Part shown: in pieces, positions 17,549 to 25,290 of the stretch
Layout of the letters: each line of letters opens with the position of its first letter
How positions within the stretch are numbered: position 1 is the first letter of the stretch
NCBI GenBank assembly: GCA_025357635.1
Contig: JANXOV010000080.1
Span: 1-64,000, forward strand
From: Pseudomonadota bacterium
GTDB lineage: Bacteria; Pseudomonadota; Gammaproteobacteria; Steroidobacterales; Steroidobacteraceae
Direction: 5' to 3'
DNA length: 64,000 nucleotides
Notes under the pieces: generated by a model
What the model was told of the DNA's origin: nothing
The model's database searches: none
Seen by the model: only the letters and a program-made list of their open reading frames with translations
Program-made: the position numbers and the translations under genes

Positions 17549-18919
17549 TCATTCGCGCGTCGCACGCTGCCGCATTTTGTTCAAGGCGAACGGAATGATG
17601 CCGATGACGATGCCACCCACGCCGACGATATTCGTCACCAGATCGAACGTCGGCACGCTGTAAACGGCGATGAACACCAAGAACAGCGCGCTGAACGCCG
17701 GCCAGAGGAACAAGAACACGAACCGGTCTGGTGAACTCAGGGCCGAAGAGCGGAAGTGCCAGGCGCAGGCGAATCCGGCCAGGCTGTAATAGCAGGCAAC
17801 CTGGAAGCCGATGGCGTTCACCGATACCTTGATGAGCGCGCCGACCGAGGGCATCAGCGAGGACAGGAAGATCAGCACCAGACCAATGCCGGTGATCAGT
17901 GCGGTGGCCACCCAGGGCGTTTGCCAGGTCTTGTGAAGCGTTGCGTAGCGCGGGTGCAGCGCGCCGTCGCGTCCCTTGGCGTACATCGTCCTCGTAAATT
18001 GCAGGATCTGCGTCTCGAGCGTGCCGATCGTGCTGAACATGACCGCGATGATGGCCATATAGCTCCATGGACTGGGGAGCAGTTTCTGGGCGAGCGCGAA
18101 AACGACATTGGTGCTCGATTGCTCGATTTCCTCGTCGGTCAGCACCAATTGACAGGAAATCACGAAGAAAACGAACAACAAAGCCACAATGATCATCGCC
18201 GATACCGCGCTGCGACCTGGCGCATTGGCGGCGTCGCGCGTTTCCTCGGTGAGATTCAGCGTGACGTCCCAGCCCCAGAAAAAAAACAAACCCGTCAATG
18301 CTCCCGTGGCGAACAGCGTCGGGGTGAACTCGGTGATAGAGAGCGACCGCCAAGTCAGGACATGAGTGGGATGTGAGCCATACTGGATGATTGCCGCGAC
18401 GATCAGTATGACAAGCACGCCGACCTCGACGACCGTCATGACCACCTGGGAAAAGCTCGTGGGTTTGATGCCGCGCACGATGATCAGGCTCACCAGAATG
18501 AGCCAGATGGCGGCCACTACGGAAATGGCGGCCGGGTTGGTCGCGTATTGGGGACTGATCAACACCAAGGTGGCGGTGGCGGCCGGCGTTGTGCCCGAGA
18601 CCATGAACACGGCGGATGCCACCAGCAGCGACCAGCCCGCGATGAAGCCTGCCGCAGGGCCGAAGACCTGCCCGACCCACGCATAGGAAGCGCCCGCGCT
18701 TGCGATCACCCGGTTCAGGTGCATGAAGGCGAAGGTCACGCCAAACATGATGAGCCCGCAGTAGAGCAGACTGCCCGCGGATAGCGAGCCCACCGCTGCG
18801 ATCAGTGCGGCCGTCGTTGCCGCGAGACTGAAGGCCGGCGCCGTACCGGCGACGCCCATGACGACGGATTCGCCGACGCCGAGGGCGTTCTTCTGAAGCC
18901 CGGTTTCCTGATTGATCAT
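17549..18919 (-). CDS. APC-superfamily amino acid permease
   Basis: Protein of 456 aa with about 12 membrane helices. The first region, GESVVMGVAGTAPAFSLAATTAAL, and SAGASYAWVGQVFGPAAGFIAGW match APC transporters of the AAT/GabP-like group. LFFFWGWDVTLNLTEETRDAANAPGRSA is the well-conserved helix 6-7 motif of this branch. It imports or exchanges amino acids or amines across the inner membrane; specificity unknown. A second APC permease lies at 3493-4926 but is of a different subgroup. The direction fits co-transcription with the upstream peptidase gene at 19023-20537, which could supply amino acids. Confidence 0.87.
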   Translation of the reverse strand: MINQETGLQKNALGVGESVVMGVAGTAPAFSLAATTAALIAAVGSLSAGSLLYCGLIMFGVTFAFMHLNRVIASAGASYAWVGQVFGPAAGFIAGWSLLVASAVFMVSGTTPAATATLVLISPQYATNPAAISVVAAIWLILVSLIIVRGIKPTSFSQVVMTVVEVGVLVILIVAAIIQYGSHPTHVLTWRSLSITEFTPTLFATGALTGLFFFWGWDVTLNLTEETRDAANAPGRSAVSAMIIVALLFVFFVISCQLVLTDEEIEQSSTNVVFALAQKLLPSPWSYMAIIAVMFSTIGTLETQILQFTRTMYAKGRDGALHPRYATLHKTWQTPWVATALITGIGLVLIFLSSLMPSVGALIKVSVNAIGFQVACYYSLAGFACAWHFRSSALSSPDRFVFLFLWPAFSALFLVFIAVYSVPTFDLVTNIVGVGGIVIGIIPFALNKMRQRATRE

Positions 18920-19022
18920 TCGGCAAACCCCTCCTGCGTCGAATTTGACAGACGATGGCCTATCTTAGTGTTCGGAGCCAGCCAGGCCAGGGTCTTGTTA
19001 CATCTTCCGGATCGACCGCCGG

Positions 19023-20537
19023 TCATTCCGCAAGCGGCTCGGCGCACCGCACGACCTCGTGTCGAGTGCTGAGGGCGCTCATTGTCGAGCCCAGTGGCGC
19101 TCTGTATCCGTATAGAAGCCGGTGCCGCGCCTCGATGCTCCCCAGCAATGAGTCGCCGAGGTTCAGTGCATCCATCGCACGCTGGCTGCTGTAGTTCGTC
19201 AGTGTCTCGCGCGCCATGGAGGACTCGCCGGCGTCCAGCAATTTAGCGGCTCTTGCCTCGATGGAGGTAATCTGGGCGATGCTCTGGTTCTCGAATGCGA
19301 CCAGCGCCTCAGTCACCTCGGGCAGGAACTTCGCGGGTTTGTCGCAGGTGTAGTACATCAAGCGTTTGAACGTCACGTAGGCAAATCGCGACGCTTCTTG
19401 AATCTGAAAATCCTCGGTCACGAAGCGCTCCGACTCTCCGGTGCTCAGGTAGCGATGCTTGCCGAACTCCGGGAGAACCTTGTCGACCCCGATCCAGTAA
19501 GGCACGAACGGCGCCGTGATGGACCCCGTCGCGGCAACCCAGAGCACATTGAGGTCGGGGCGCGCGATGCCCTGCCGCAGATGCGCAACCTGTCCGTAGC
19601 CATTGTTGTCCCTCGAGATCAGCGGATCGCGGACCGTATCAAGAAGGTCTCGAAGCGTGATCTTCGCGGTCTTGGCTTTTGTCCGCAGCCGTTCTTCGAT
19701 GACCTGCACGGTCGGTGACCGACCCTTTCCTTGCTGATAGATGGCATTGACATTGAATGGCTTGCCCGACTTCATGTCGTACCAGCCCTGATCAACCGCG
19801 AAGGAAATGAAGTTCGCCGAGCCGCGGTATTTGTCCGGGTGCTTTTGAAAGTCGAGCGGAATTTCCAGAATGTATCCCGGATAGGACATTCGGATTTCCT
19901 CCGGGCCAATGCGCTCGGCAATCCACAGACCCTTTCCACCGGCAAAGTCGATCAGCACCCAGCCTTCCTTCGAATCGGCAAAAAAATGGGAATTCCCGCC
20001 GTAGGTTGCGTAGCCGTACTTGTCAATCAGCGCTCCGACGATCTCGACGGCCTCGCGGGCCGTGCGGGCGCGTTCCATGACGATCCGCGACAGGTCGCTG
20101 TAATTGACGCCGTGCTGGGGGTTCGGCGTCATTTTCTTCAGCTCCTGGCGCGACGGAGACCAGACATCGCGCGCAGCCACCGCGTACTCGTTCAGCCCGC
20201 CATTGGTCAGCGGCGCAGGAAAGCCGTCATATTCACTGTAGTTCATGGTGATGTACTTGGCGGTCACCGGCACCTGCGGAATCTCGATCAGCTCACCGGG
20301 GAAATTGGCTTTGTTGTCGACGCCGACCCGGATTGTCGTGCCTGGTGCGTGGGATTTGCGCGGAACAATTTCCAGCCAATGACTGGATGGCTCATCACCC
20401 GTGCCACCGAGCAGAGTGCTGCCATCCGCAGTGAGGCTGCTGCCGACGAAGATTGCATAGCTTCCCCAGGCGCTGCTTGAACTGAGACAGAAGGAGAACA
20501 ACGCAAGCGCTGCCAATACGGGTCTTAGGCTGTTCAT
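19023..20537 (-). CDS. C69-family dipeptidase-like protein with Ser at the nucleophile position
   Basis: Protein of 504 aa. The ATG giving MNSLRPVLAALALFSFCLSS provides a signal peptide. The N-terminal nucleophile region of C69 dipeptidases normally reads C-T-x-x-x-V-G. Here it is SYAIFVGSSLTADGSTLLGGTGDE, placing Ser26 where Cys is expected. Other landmarks are GFPAPLTNGGLNEYAVAARDVWS, DLSRIVMERARTAREAVEIVG and YGYATYGGNSHFFAD. I recall a periplasmic subfamily with Ser or Thr here, so this may be a natural variant rather than a loss. It would hydrolyse dipeptides or act as an N-terminal-nucleophile amidase. It is upstream of an amino acid permease on the same strand. Confidence 0.82.
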   Translation of the reverse strand: MNSLRPVLAALALFSFCLSSSSAWGSYAIFVGSSLTADGSTLLGGTGDEPSSHWLEIVPRKSHAPGTTIRVGVDNKANFPGELIEIPQVPVTAKYITMNYSEYDGFPAPLTNGGLNEYAVAARDVWSPSRQELKKMTPNPQHGVNYSDLSRIVMERARTAREAVEIVGALIDKYGYATYGGNSHFFADSKEGWVLIDFAGGKGLWIAERIGPEEIRMSYPGYILEIPLDFQKHPDKYRGSANFISFAVDQGWYDMKSGKPFNVNAIYQQGKGRSPTVQVIEERLRTKAKTAKITLRDLLDTVRDPLISRDNNGYGQVAHLRQGIARPDLNVLWVAATGSITAPFVPYWIGVDKVLPEFGKHRYLSTGESERFVTEDFQIQEASRFAYVTFKRLMYYTCDKPAKFLPEVTEALVAFENQSIAQITSIEARAAKLLDAGESSMARETLTNYSSQRAMDALNLGDSLLGSIEARHRLLYGYRAPLGSTMSALSTRHEVVRCAEPLAE

Positions 20538-20696
20538 GGCGGGCTCCTCGAAGGCATTGTGGGACGTCTTGTTGATGTGAACATACTCTACCCGGCCTGG
20601 AGGCGGGGATGTAGGCCTCCGCCGGCGTCCCTGCAACGAATTCTTCATCTTTCGGGGCCATCCTAGGCCAAACATCAAGAACACGGCGGATCCCCA

Positions 20697-20978
20697 ATGA
20701 GTAAAAAACGGCCATTGCACCTATTACTGCTGATCGCGCTCGGCCTGACAGTCGCGGCATGCAGCACGCAACGACAAACCTACGTGCCCGATGGCCGGCG
20801 TGGCTATGTGATTACCTGCGGCGGCCTGCTCGCCAAAGAGTCGAGTTGCCTGGTGAAGGCGGGTCGAGCCTGCGGCAATCGCGGCTACGATGTGATCAAG
20901 GGTAATGAGGAGGACGGCAGCCTTCTGATCGCGTGCAAGGTGCCGCCCATTGCGCCGCCGGAACCTGCCCGGCATTGA
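20697..20978 (+). CDS. small lipoprotein, unknown function
   Basis: Protein of 93 aa with a textbook lipoprotein signal (LLIALGLTVAAC, lipid-modified Cys22). The short mature part (GRRGYVITCGGLLAKESSCLVKAGRACGNRGYDVIKG) has four cysteines that could form two disulfides in the periplasm. The pattern, with a Cys pair spaced in CxxKAGRAC, resembles small lipoproteins annotated as hypothetical in many proteobacteria. Single gene; role unknown. Confidence 0.75.
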   Translation: MSKKRPLHLLLLIALGLTVAACSTQRQTYVPDGRRGYVITCGGLLAKESSCLVKAGRACGNRGYDVIKGNEEDGSLLIACKVPPIAPPEPARH

Positions 20979-21095
20979 TCGTGCCTGGCGCGCCGCAAGC
21001 GAAATGCTGCGGCCGAGCCCGAGCAACTTGCTCCATGTTAGAGGTGCGCGCTACGTTCGGCTTCTTGCGATCTTCGATCTGTTTCGCGAGGTAGG

Positions 21096-21197
21096 ATGAA
21101 GAACTTCGCCATTGTCACCGCCAGCCTGAGCCTCGGCGATGACGTTGAAGTGATCATCGAGGCCGAATTCAGCGGCCCGCCGTTCTCTGTGAAGTAA
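21096..21197 (+). other. possible 33-residue coding fragment
   Basis: A short frame MKNFAIVTASLSLGDDVEV, then a short tail ending FSVK, lies just before the DUF1428 gene. It may be the tail of a lost gene or a chance frame. It has a GAGGTAGG ribosome-site-like sequence in front. Nothing else is seen between 20979 and 21211. Confidence 0.25.
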
Positions 21198-21211
21198 CCC
21201 AGGAGATCACC

Positions 21212-21451
21212 ATGAAGCGCTATGTCGATGGATTTGTACTCCCCATCCCCACGAAGAATCATGCCGCTTATGCGCGCATGGCCAGGATCTCGGCCAAGGT
21301 TTGGCTCGAGCATGGTGCGCTTGAGTATCATGAATGCATTGCTGATGATGCGGTGTTGGCTAAAGTCATGATGGACCCGAAGAAAATGCCCTTTGATGGC
21401 AAGCGCATGATCTACGGGGGTTTCAAGACTGTTGTATCCAAGAGCCGTTGA
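21212..21451 (+). CDS. DUF1428 protein, internally shortened
   Basis: Protein of 79 aa. The start MKRYVDGFVLPIPTKNHAAYARMARISAKVWLEHGALEYHECIADD and the end AKVMMDPKKMPFDGKRMIYGGFK are both characteristic of DUF1428, a dimeric alpha-beta-barrel-like small protein family of about 115-120 aa. The middle strand region between them (about 35 residues, usually including VFSWI and YKSRAHRD-like segments) is missing, with the reading frame kept. It has a good AGGAGA ribosome site. Whether the shortened protein still folds is doubtful. Confidence 0.75.
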   Translation: MKRYVDGFVLPIPTKNHAAYARMARISAKVWLEHGALEYHECIADDAVLAKVMMDPKKMPFDGKRMIYGGFKTVVSKSR

Positions 21452-21461
21452 CGGAGAACCC

Positions 21462-21947
21462 ATGTTACGTACACGATTTCAAGTGACACGCCACGCTTGG
21501 CTCCTCTTGCTCGCGGTGGCTTGCATGACGCCCGCGCACGCGCAGGAAGGCCGCTGGGCCGATGCGAAAGACCCGACTGCGAAGATGCTGATCGATTGGG
21601 AGCGTCAATGGGCGGAGGAGGCCTGTACGCACAACGGAATCCAGCAGACGATTCTGGCGGAGGATTTCCATGGCACCGCGCCGGACGGATCACTGTATTC
21701 AAAGGGTGAGTCAGTGGCGATGGCACTCGCCGCAAAGTCCAAGGAGGAAGACTGCGTGATGTACGATGTCAAAGTGCACTTTTTTGGCACCAGTATGGCG
21801 GTTCTGTACGGCAGCGAGAGTGCGGTGCGCTCCGAGCCCGACGGCCGCAAACATCGTGTGAAGCTGACCTGGACGGACACTTGGCTGAAACGTCAGGGCA
21901 AATGGCAGATTGTTGCAGCTCAGGATATGCCCTCAGAGATGAAGTAG
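21462..21947 (+). CDS. secreted SnoaL/DUF4440-like protein
   Basis: Protein of 161 aa with a signal peptide (HAWLLLLAVACMTPAHA). The mature part is an NTF2-like cone: MLIDWERQWAEEACTHNGIQQTILAEDFHGTAPDGSLYSKGE, then VMYDVKVHFFGTSMAVLYGSESAVRSEPDGRKHRVKLTWTDTWLKRQGKWQIVAAQD. This layout matches DUF4440 proteins, often described as SnoaL-like or ketosteroid-isomerase-like, with no proven reaction. It has the same broad fold as the broken SnoaL-like gene at 5943 but is intact. It lies between DUF1428 and the DMSP-lyase-like gene, 5 bases before the latter, suggesting an operon. Confidence 0.8.
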   Translation: MLRTRFQVTRHAWLLLLAVACMTPAHAQEGRWADAKDPTAKMLIDWERQWAEEACTHNGIQQTILAEDFHGTAPDGSLYSKGESVAMALAAKSKEEDCVMYDVKVHFFGTSMAVLYGSESAVRSEPDGRKHRVKLTWTDTWLKRQGKWQIVAAQDMPSEMK

Positions 21948-21952
21948 GCGCG

Positions 21953-22579
21953 ATGCGTTGTCAGGCTGCCGGATGGCAGTTCGCTGCCACCGCTGTTGCT
22001 CGCGCACACGATTTTCTCACTGGATTGCACACCCCCGAGCTGGCGGCGTTCCTCGACGAATGGCCGGCCGTTTTGCAACCGCGACTCGTCGTGCCGTCGG
22101 CTGTTCCGGTCATTCGCTGGCTGTCCGATGTCCCGGTTGGCGCGCCAGAGTCCAGTGCCAAATTGGTTTCCGCCCTCGTCGCTGCCGCACACATCCTCGC
22201 ATGGCAACGCAGTTACAGCGCTGCCGAGGTCGACGCGGCGTTCTTTGAGAATTACGGTTGGACCGAACTCGTCGGCCTTACGGGACCTGCGGCTTCCGAA
22301 CGTCTGGCCTGCGGGGTGCTGCTGCTGGGACCGCACGTCACCTACCCGAGCCACCGGCACGAGGCCCGGGAGATCTACGTGCCCGTCGTTGGCACAGCGG
22401 CATGGCAAGGCGGAGACGGCCACTGGCTTGATCGCTCCCCCGGAAGCGTGATCCAGCATGCCCCGTACGAGCCTCACGCGATGCGAACCGGGCAATCCCC
22501 GCTGCTGGCCCTTTATCTCTGGCGCAGCGCCAACCTTGCGCAGAAATCCCGCCTGGACCCGACGCCAGCGCAGACCTGA
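21953..22579 (+). CDS. dimethylsulfoniopropionate lyase-like cupin
   Basis: Protein of 208 aa. The C-terminal half is a cupin with the metal site GPHVTYPSHRHEAREIYVPVVG (His134, His136, Glu140, Tyr142) and a second motif HAPYEPHAMRTG (His175). This matches the DddL/DddQ/DddW-type DMSP lyase family, which splits DMSP to dimethyl sulfide and acrylate. The helical N-terminal domain (about residues 1-110) also fits. Most members of the wide family are not proven DMSP lyases, and no acrylate-processing genes adjoin, so the substrate is open. Five bases downstream of the DUF4440 gene. Confidence 0.7.
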   Translation: MRCQAAGWQFAATAVARAHDFLTGLHTPELAAFLDEWPAVLQPRLVVPSAVPVIRWLSDVPVGAPESSAKLVSALVAAAHILAWQRSYSAAEVDAAFFENYGWTELVGLTGPAASERLACGVLLLGPHVTYPSHRHEAREIYVPVVGTAAWQGGDGHWLDRSPGSVIQHAPYEPHAMRTGQSPLLALYLWRSANLAQKSRLDPTPAQT

Positions 22580-22648
22580 GAAACGTGAATGCCGTTTCAC
22601 GGTTTATACTTGCTGTCAGGGACTGCTTTTTCAGGTTGGATTTGATTT

Positions 22649-23506
22649 ATGAAAATTTACAATTTGGCAGGGTTAGCGACGATCGCTTTTCAGCTGTTGT
22701 TGTCGGCGTTTCTCGCGCCGCCTTGGCTCGGCCCGTGGTGGGGAATGGCCGTTGGACTCGGGTATCTCTTGATTTCCTGGTTCCTTGGCGGAGTCTATCT
22801 CTCTGACGTAATTCACCTGGGCATTGCGCACCGGGCACTGGATTATAAGCGGTGGTTCATCAAAGCAGTGACGCTCGTCAACAACACGGTGGGCGTCTAC
22901 ATCGATCCAGTGAGTTGGGTCAATCGCCACCGCCTTCATCATCAGTTTGCCGACCACGCCGGCGATCCAAACAAGCTGGACTCGGACGGTTTTTGGAGAA
23001 CAATGTACCTCTGTGTTTTTCCCTACCCGTGCACCGCCAACCTGGCAACTGATGCCATCTTAAAAACATGGCCGTTCCGTTTGGTCTCACATCCTGTGTT
23101 CATGTGCATCTCTCCGATCCTGAGCTGCGGCCTCTTGTGGTGGATCGTTGGGGATTGGAAGTTCGCCGTCGGCGTCTGGCTCGGCGTCCGGGTCTTCGCG
23201 CTATGGGTGAACATGGTTCAGAACTATTGGACCCACGACCGCCGGTTTGGTATGCGGCGCTATGACGATGAACGAGACAATGCGATGAACATCGGCGACT
23301 GGCTCCCGGTGACGGCGACGTTCAGCGCTTGCTGGCAAAACAACCATCACCATTACCCTCATCTGCTGCGGACCACTCACGATCCGGGCGAATTTGATTT
23401 TGGCTATCACACCGTTCGAGTCATGAGCCGCTGCGGGCTGGTCAAGCCTTCCAGGACAGGAACGAGCAAGCCGGACGATCTGGCTCTGGCGGAAGTTTCC
23501 CTCTGA
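22649..23506 (+). CDS. acyl-CoA/fatty acid desaturase
   Basis: Protein of 285 aa with the three His boxes of membrane di-iron desaturases: HLGIAHR, HRLHHQFADHAGDP and NNHHHYPH. Spacing and the WVNRHRLHH context match stearoyl-CoA delta-9-type desaturases, which introduce double bonds into membrane lipid acyl chains at the inner membrane using O2 and an electron donor. Length is normal for the bacterial group. It is convergent with the sterol-desaturase-family gene at 23514, whose product has a different His pattern. Regiospecificity cannot be told. Confidence 0.9.
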   Translation: MKIYNLAGLATIAFQLLLSAFLAPPWLGPWWGMAVGLGYLLISWFLGGVYLSDVIHLGIAHRALDYKRWFIKAVTLVNNTVGVYIDPVSWVNRHRLHHQFADHAGDPNKLDSDGFWRTMYLCVFPYPCTANLATDAILKTWPFRLVSHPVFMCISPILSCGLLWWIVGDWKFAVGVWLGVRVFALWVNMVQNYWTHDRRFGMRRYDDERDNAMNIGDWLPVTATFSACWQNNHHHYPHLLRTTHDPGEFDFGYHTVRVMSRCGLVKPSRTGTSKPDDLALAEVSL

Positions 23507-23513
23507 CGGCGGC

Positions 23514-24638
23514 TTACTTGCGTGTGAACGGAGCGGTGAACTGGGCGAAGAAGCCCGAAGGGACCGAGCGGTTGATCAGGCCGTAGCGCTGCGGCCAGGC
23601 GTCTTTCGGAAGATAGTAAGTCCCGAACAGGCGGTCGATGAAGGGCAGGTGGATGGCGAAGTTGACGTCAGCGGCCTCCGGGTGTGCCGCGTGATGCCAA
23701 TGATGATAGCGGACCGTAACGAAGTAGGGCTCCAGCCAGATGGTGCGCGGACGAAAGTCCGTGTGGCAGAAGGTGGCGTGGAAAGAGACAAAAACCAGAT
23801 ACCCTGCCATCGCGCTCTGCGAGAACCCGCAAAGGGTCATCGGGATGAGGATCAGACTGCGTGTAACGAGGATGTCCACGAAGTGCGAACGCGAGCCGGC
23901 GATCCAGTCCATCGTTTTGATCGAATGATGGATGGAATGAAAGCGCCATAGAAATGGGATCTTGTGGAAGGCGCGGTGCGTGGCGTATTGCGCCAGATCC
24001 GCCACCACGATGGCCAGTGGCAGCTGGACCAAGAAGGGCAGGTTTCCCACGGTCTGCGTGAGCGCCGGGATCGACAGCCATTGGGAGGCGGCGGTGGCAG
24101 GCAGGAGCATCACGAAGGTGATCAGCTGCGCGGGCAGATGAGTGGCCACGAAGTAAAAGGCGTCGGTGCTCCACTCGGGGCGGAAGGTTTTCTGCGCCGG
24201 GTGCAGCGGCCAGAACCGCTCCACCGGGACAAAGACAATGGTCATCACCAGCAGGTCCAGTAGAAACCAATCGAAACCCAGGCCGACTCTCGAGGCGACT
24301 TCGTCGGGCAGCGGGGTGCTTCCGCCGCCGAGCAGCGCCGCCGTCAGACCCAGAGCCACGCCCGTCAGCGCCAGGATCTTGCGTTGACGCAGGATCGCGG
24401 AGAGGGCGCCGAGCACCAGCGCAATGGCGATCGTCCCCTGGATCAGCAGTCGAATGACCGCTACCGGATAGTGCGCACGGGCATCTGGAAGCGTCAGCAG
24501 TGCGGGGAAATGCAGACAGAGTGCCCCGCCAAGCCCGAGCATTCCGAAGAAGACGGATGACACGCCGCTGACCCAGCCGCTGCCCAGGTGGGTCGGTTCC
24601 GAGTCTCCGAACAATTTATTGAAGAAAGCGTCGGACAT
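23514..24638 (-). CDS. sterol desaturase / fatty acid hydroxylase family protein
   Basis: Protein of 374 aa. The N-terminal third has about four hydrophobic helices. The C-terminal catalytic domain has the eight-His pattern of the fatty acid hydroxylase superfamily: HRAFHKIPFLWRFHSIHHSIKTMDW, HFVD, HATFCHTDFRP and HHWHHAAHPEAADVNFAIHLPFIDRLFGTYY. Members use a di-iron centre and O2 to hydroxylate or desaturate lipids, sterols or hopanoids. A second, shorter family member is at 35183-36052. Lipid substrate unknown. Confidence 0.88.
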   Translation of the reverse strand: MSDAFFNKLFGDSEPTHLGSGWVSGVSSVFFGMLGLGGALCLHFPALLTLPDARAHYPVAVIRLLIQGTIAIALVLGALSAILRQRKILALTGVALGLTAALLGGGSTPLPDEVASRVGLGFDWFLLDLLVMTIVFVPVERFWPLHPAQKTFRPEWSTDAFYFVATHLPAQLITFVMLLPATAASQWLSIPALTQTVGNLPFLVQLPLAIVVADLAQYATHRAFHKIPFLWRFHSIHHSIKTMDWIAGSRSHFVDILVTRSLILIPMTLCGFSQSAMAGYLVFVSFHATFCHTDFRPRTIWLEPYFVTVRYHHWHHAAHPEAADVNFAIHLPFIDRLFGTYYLPKDAWPQRYGLINRSVPSGFFAQFTAPFTRK

Positions 24639-24739
24639 TTCATCTTCTCCAGAACAAACAGACGCTATTCCGCGAACGCCAGCGCGTCAATCGCGATGCT
24701 TGTATTCTGTTACCAGCGTCGCATCTTCGGCGCTTGGGG

Positions 24740-25153
24740 TCAGGGGGGCGATGCGCGAGCGTCCAGCGACGCTCTTGGCGCGCCCCGTGCCGCCAGAATC
24801 AATAGTCCGGCGAATATGGCCAGATTCTTGACGAAGTTCTGTGTCTCATGCTGCTGGCTGCCGCCCTCGTAGAGATTCCAGAAATCATGCATGTTCACGT
24901 TGATCATCAGTGTCAGGCCCGCCAGCATCAGCGCCACCCACTGCGTCCGCCAGCCCGCGATCAACGCGAGTCCGCCTCCGACTTCCAGCACGATGGTCAA
25001 TATCAACAGGGGCTGCACCCATGGCACGCCATGTTGGGTCATGTAAGCCTGCATGCCGGCATAGCCGGTGATTTTCATCAATCCGGGCACCAGGAAATAC
25101 AAGCCCAACAGCACCCGTCCAAGCACATCCATCGGCAGACTTAGAGCTTTCAT
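24740..25153 (-). CDS. DoxX-family membrane protein
   Basis: Protein of 137 aa from the ATG giving MKALSLPMDVLGRVLLGLYFLVPGLMKI. Four hydrophobic segments and the phrases GLYFLVPGLMKITGYAGMQAYMTQHGVP, EVGGGLALIAGWRT and NFVKNLAIFAGLLIL are typical of DoxX/DoxD-like proteins. These are inner membrane proteins, sometimes linked to redox stress, with poorly defined activity. Same direction as the sterol-desaturase-family gene downstream, about 100 bases apart, so they may share a transcript. Confidence 0.85.
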   Translation of the reverse strand: MKALSLPMDVLGRVLLGLYFLVPGLMKITGYAGMQAYMTQHGVPWVQPLLILTIVLEVGGGLALIAGWRTQWVALMLAGLTLMINVNMHDFWNLYEGGSQQHETQNFVKNLAIFAGLLILAARGAPRASLDARASPP

Positions 25154-25290
25154 GAGCTTCGCTCCTGTTCTTGTCATTGGTGGCGACACGTTAGTTGACG
25201 GCCGATGCGGTGTCTACAGAGGCGCGGCCGGAATTTGCTATGCTCGCGCTTCACTGCCTGGACAATCAAGCAGGTTAAATCAGCGGTCGC

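Noticed and set aside
17532-18926. 464-residue open frame overlapping the APC permease in another frame
   Set aside because: Arg/His-rich translation without membrane segments; the other frame carries clear APC motifs.
22580-22598. GAAACG...CGTTTC inverted repeat between the DMSP-lyase-like and desaturase genes
   Set aside because: Short stem, no T-run, two alternative pairings; could be chance.
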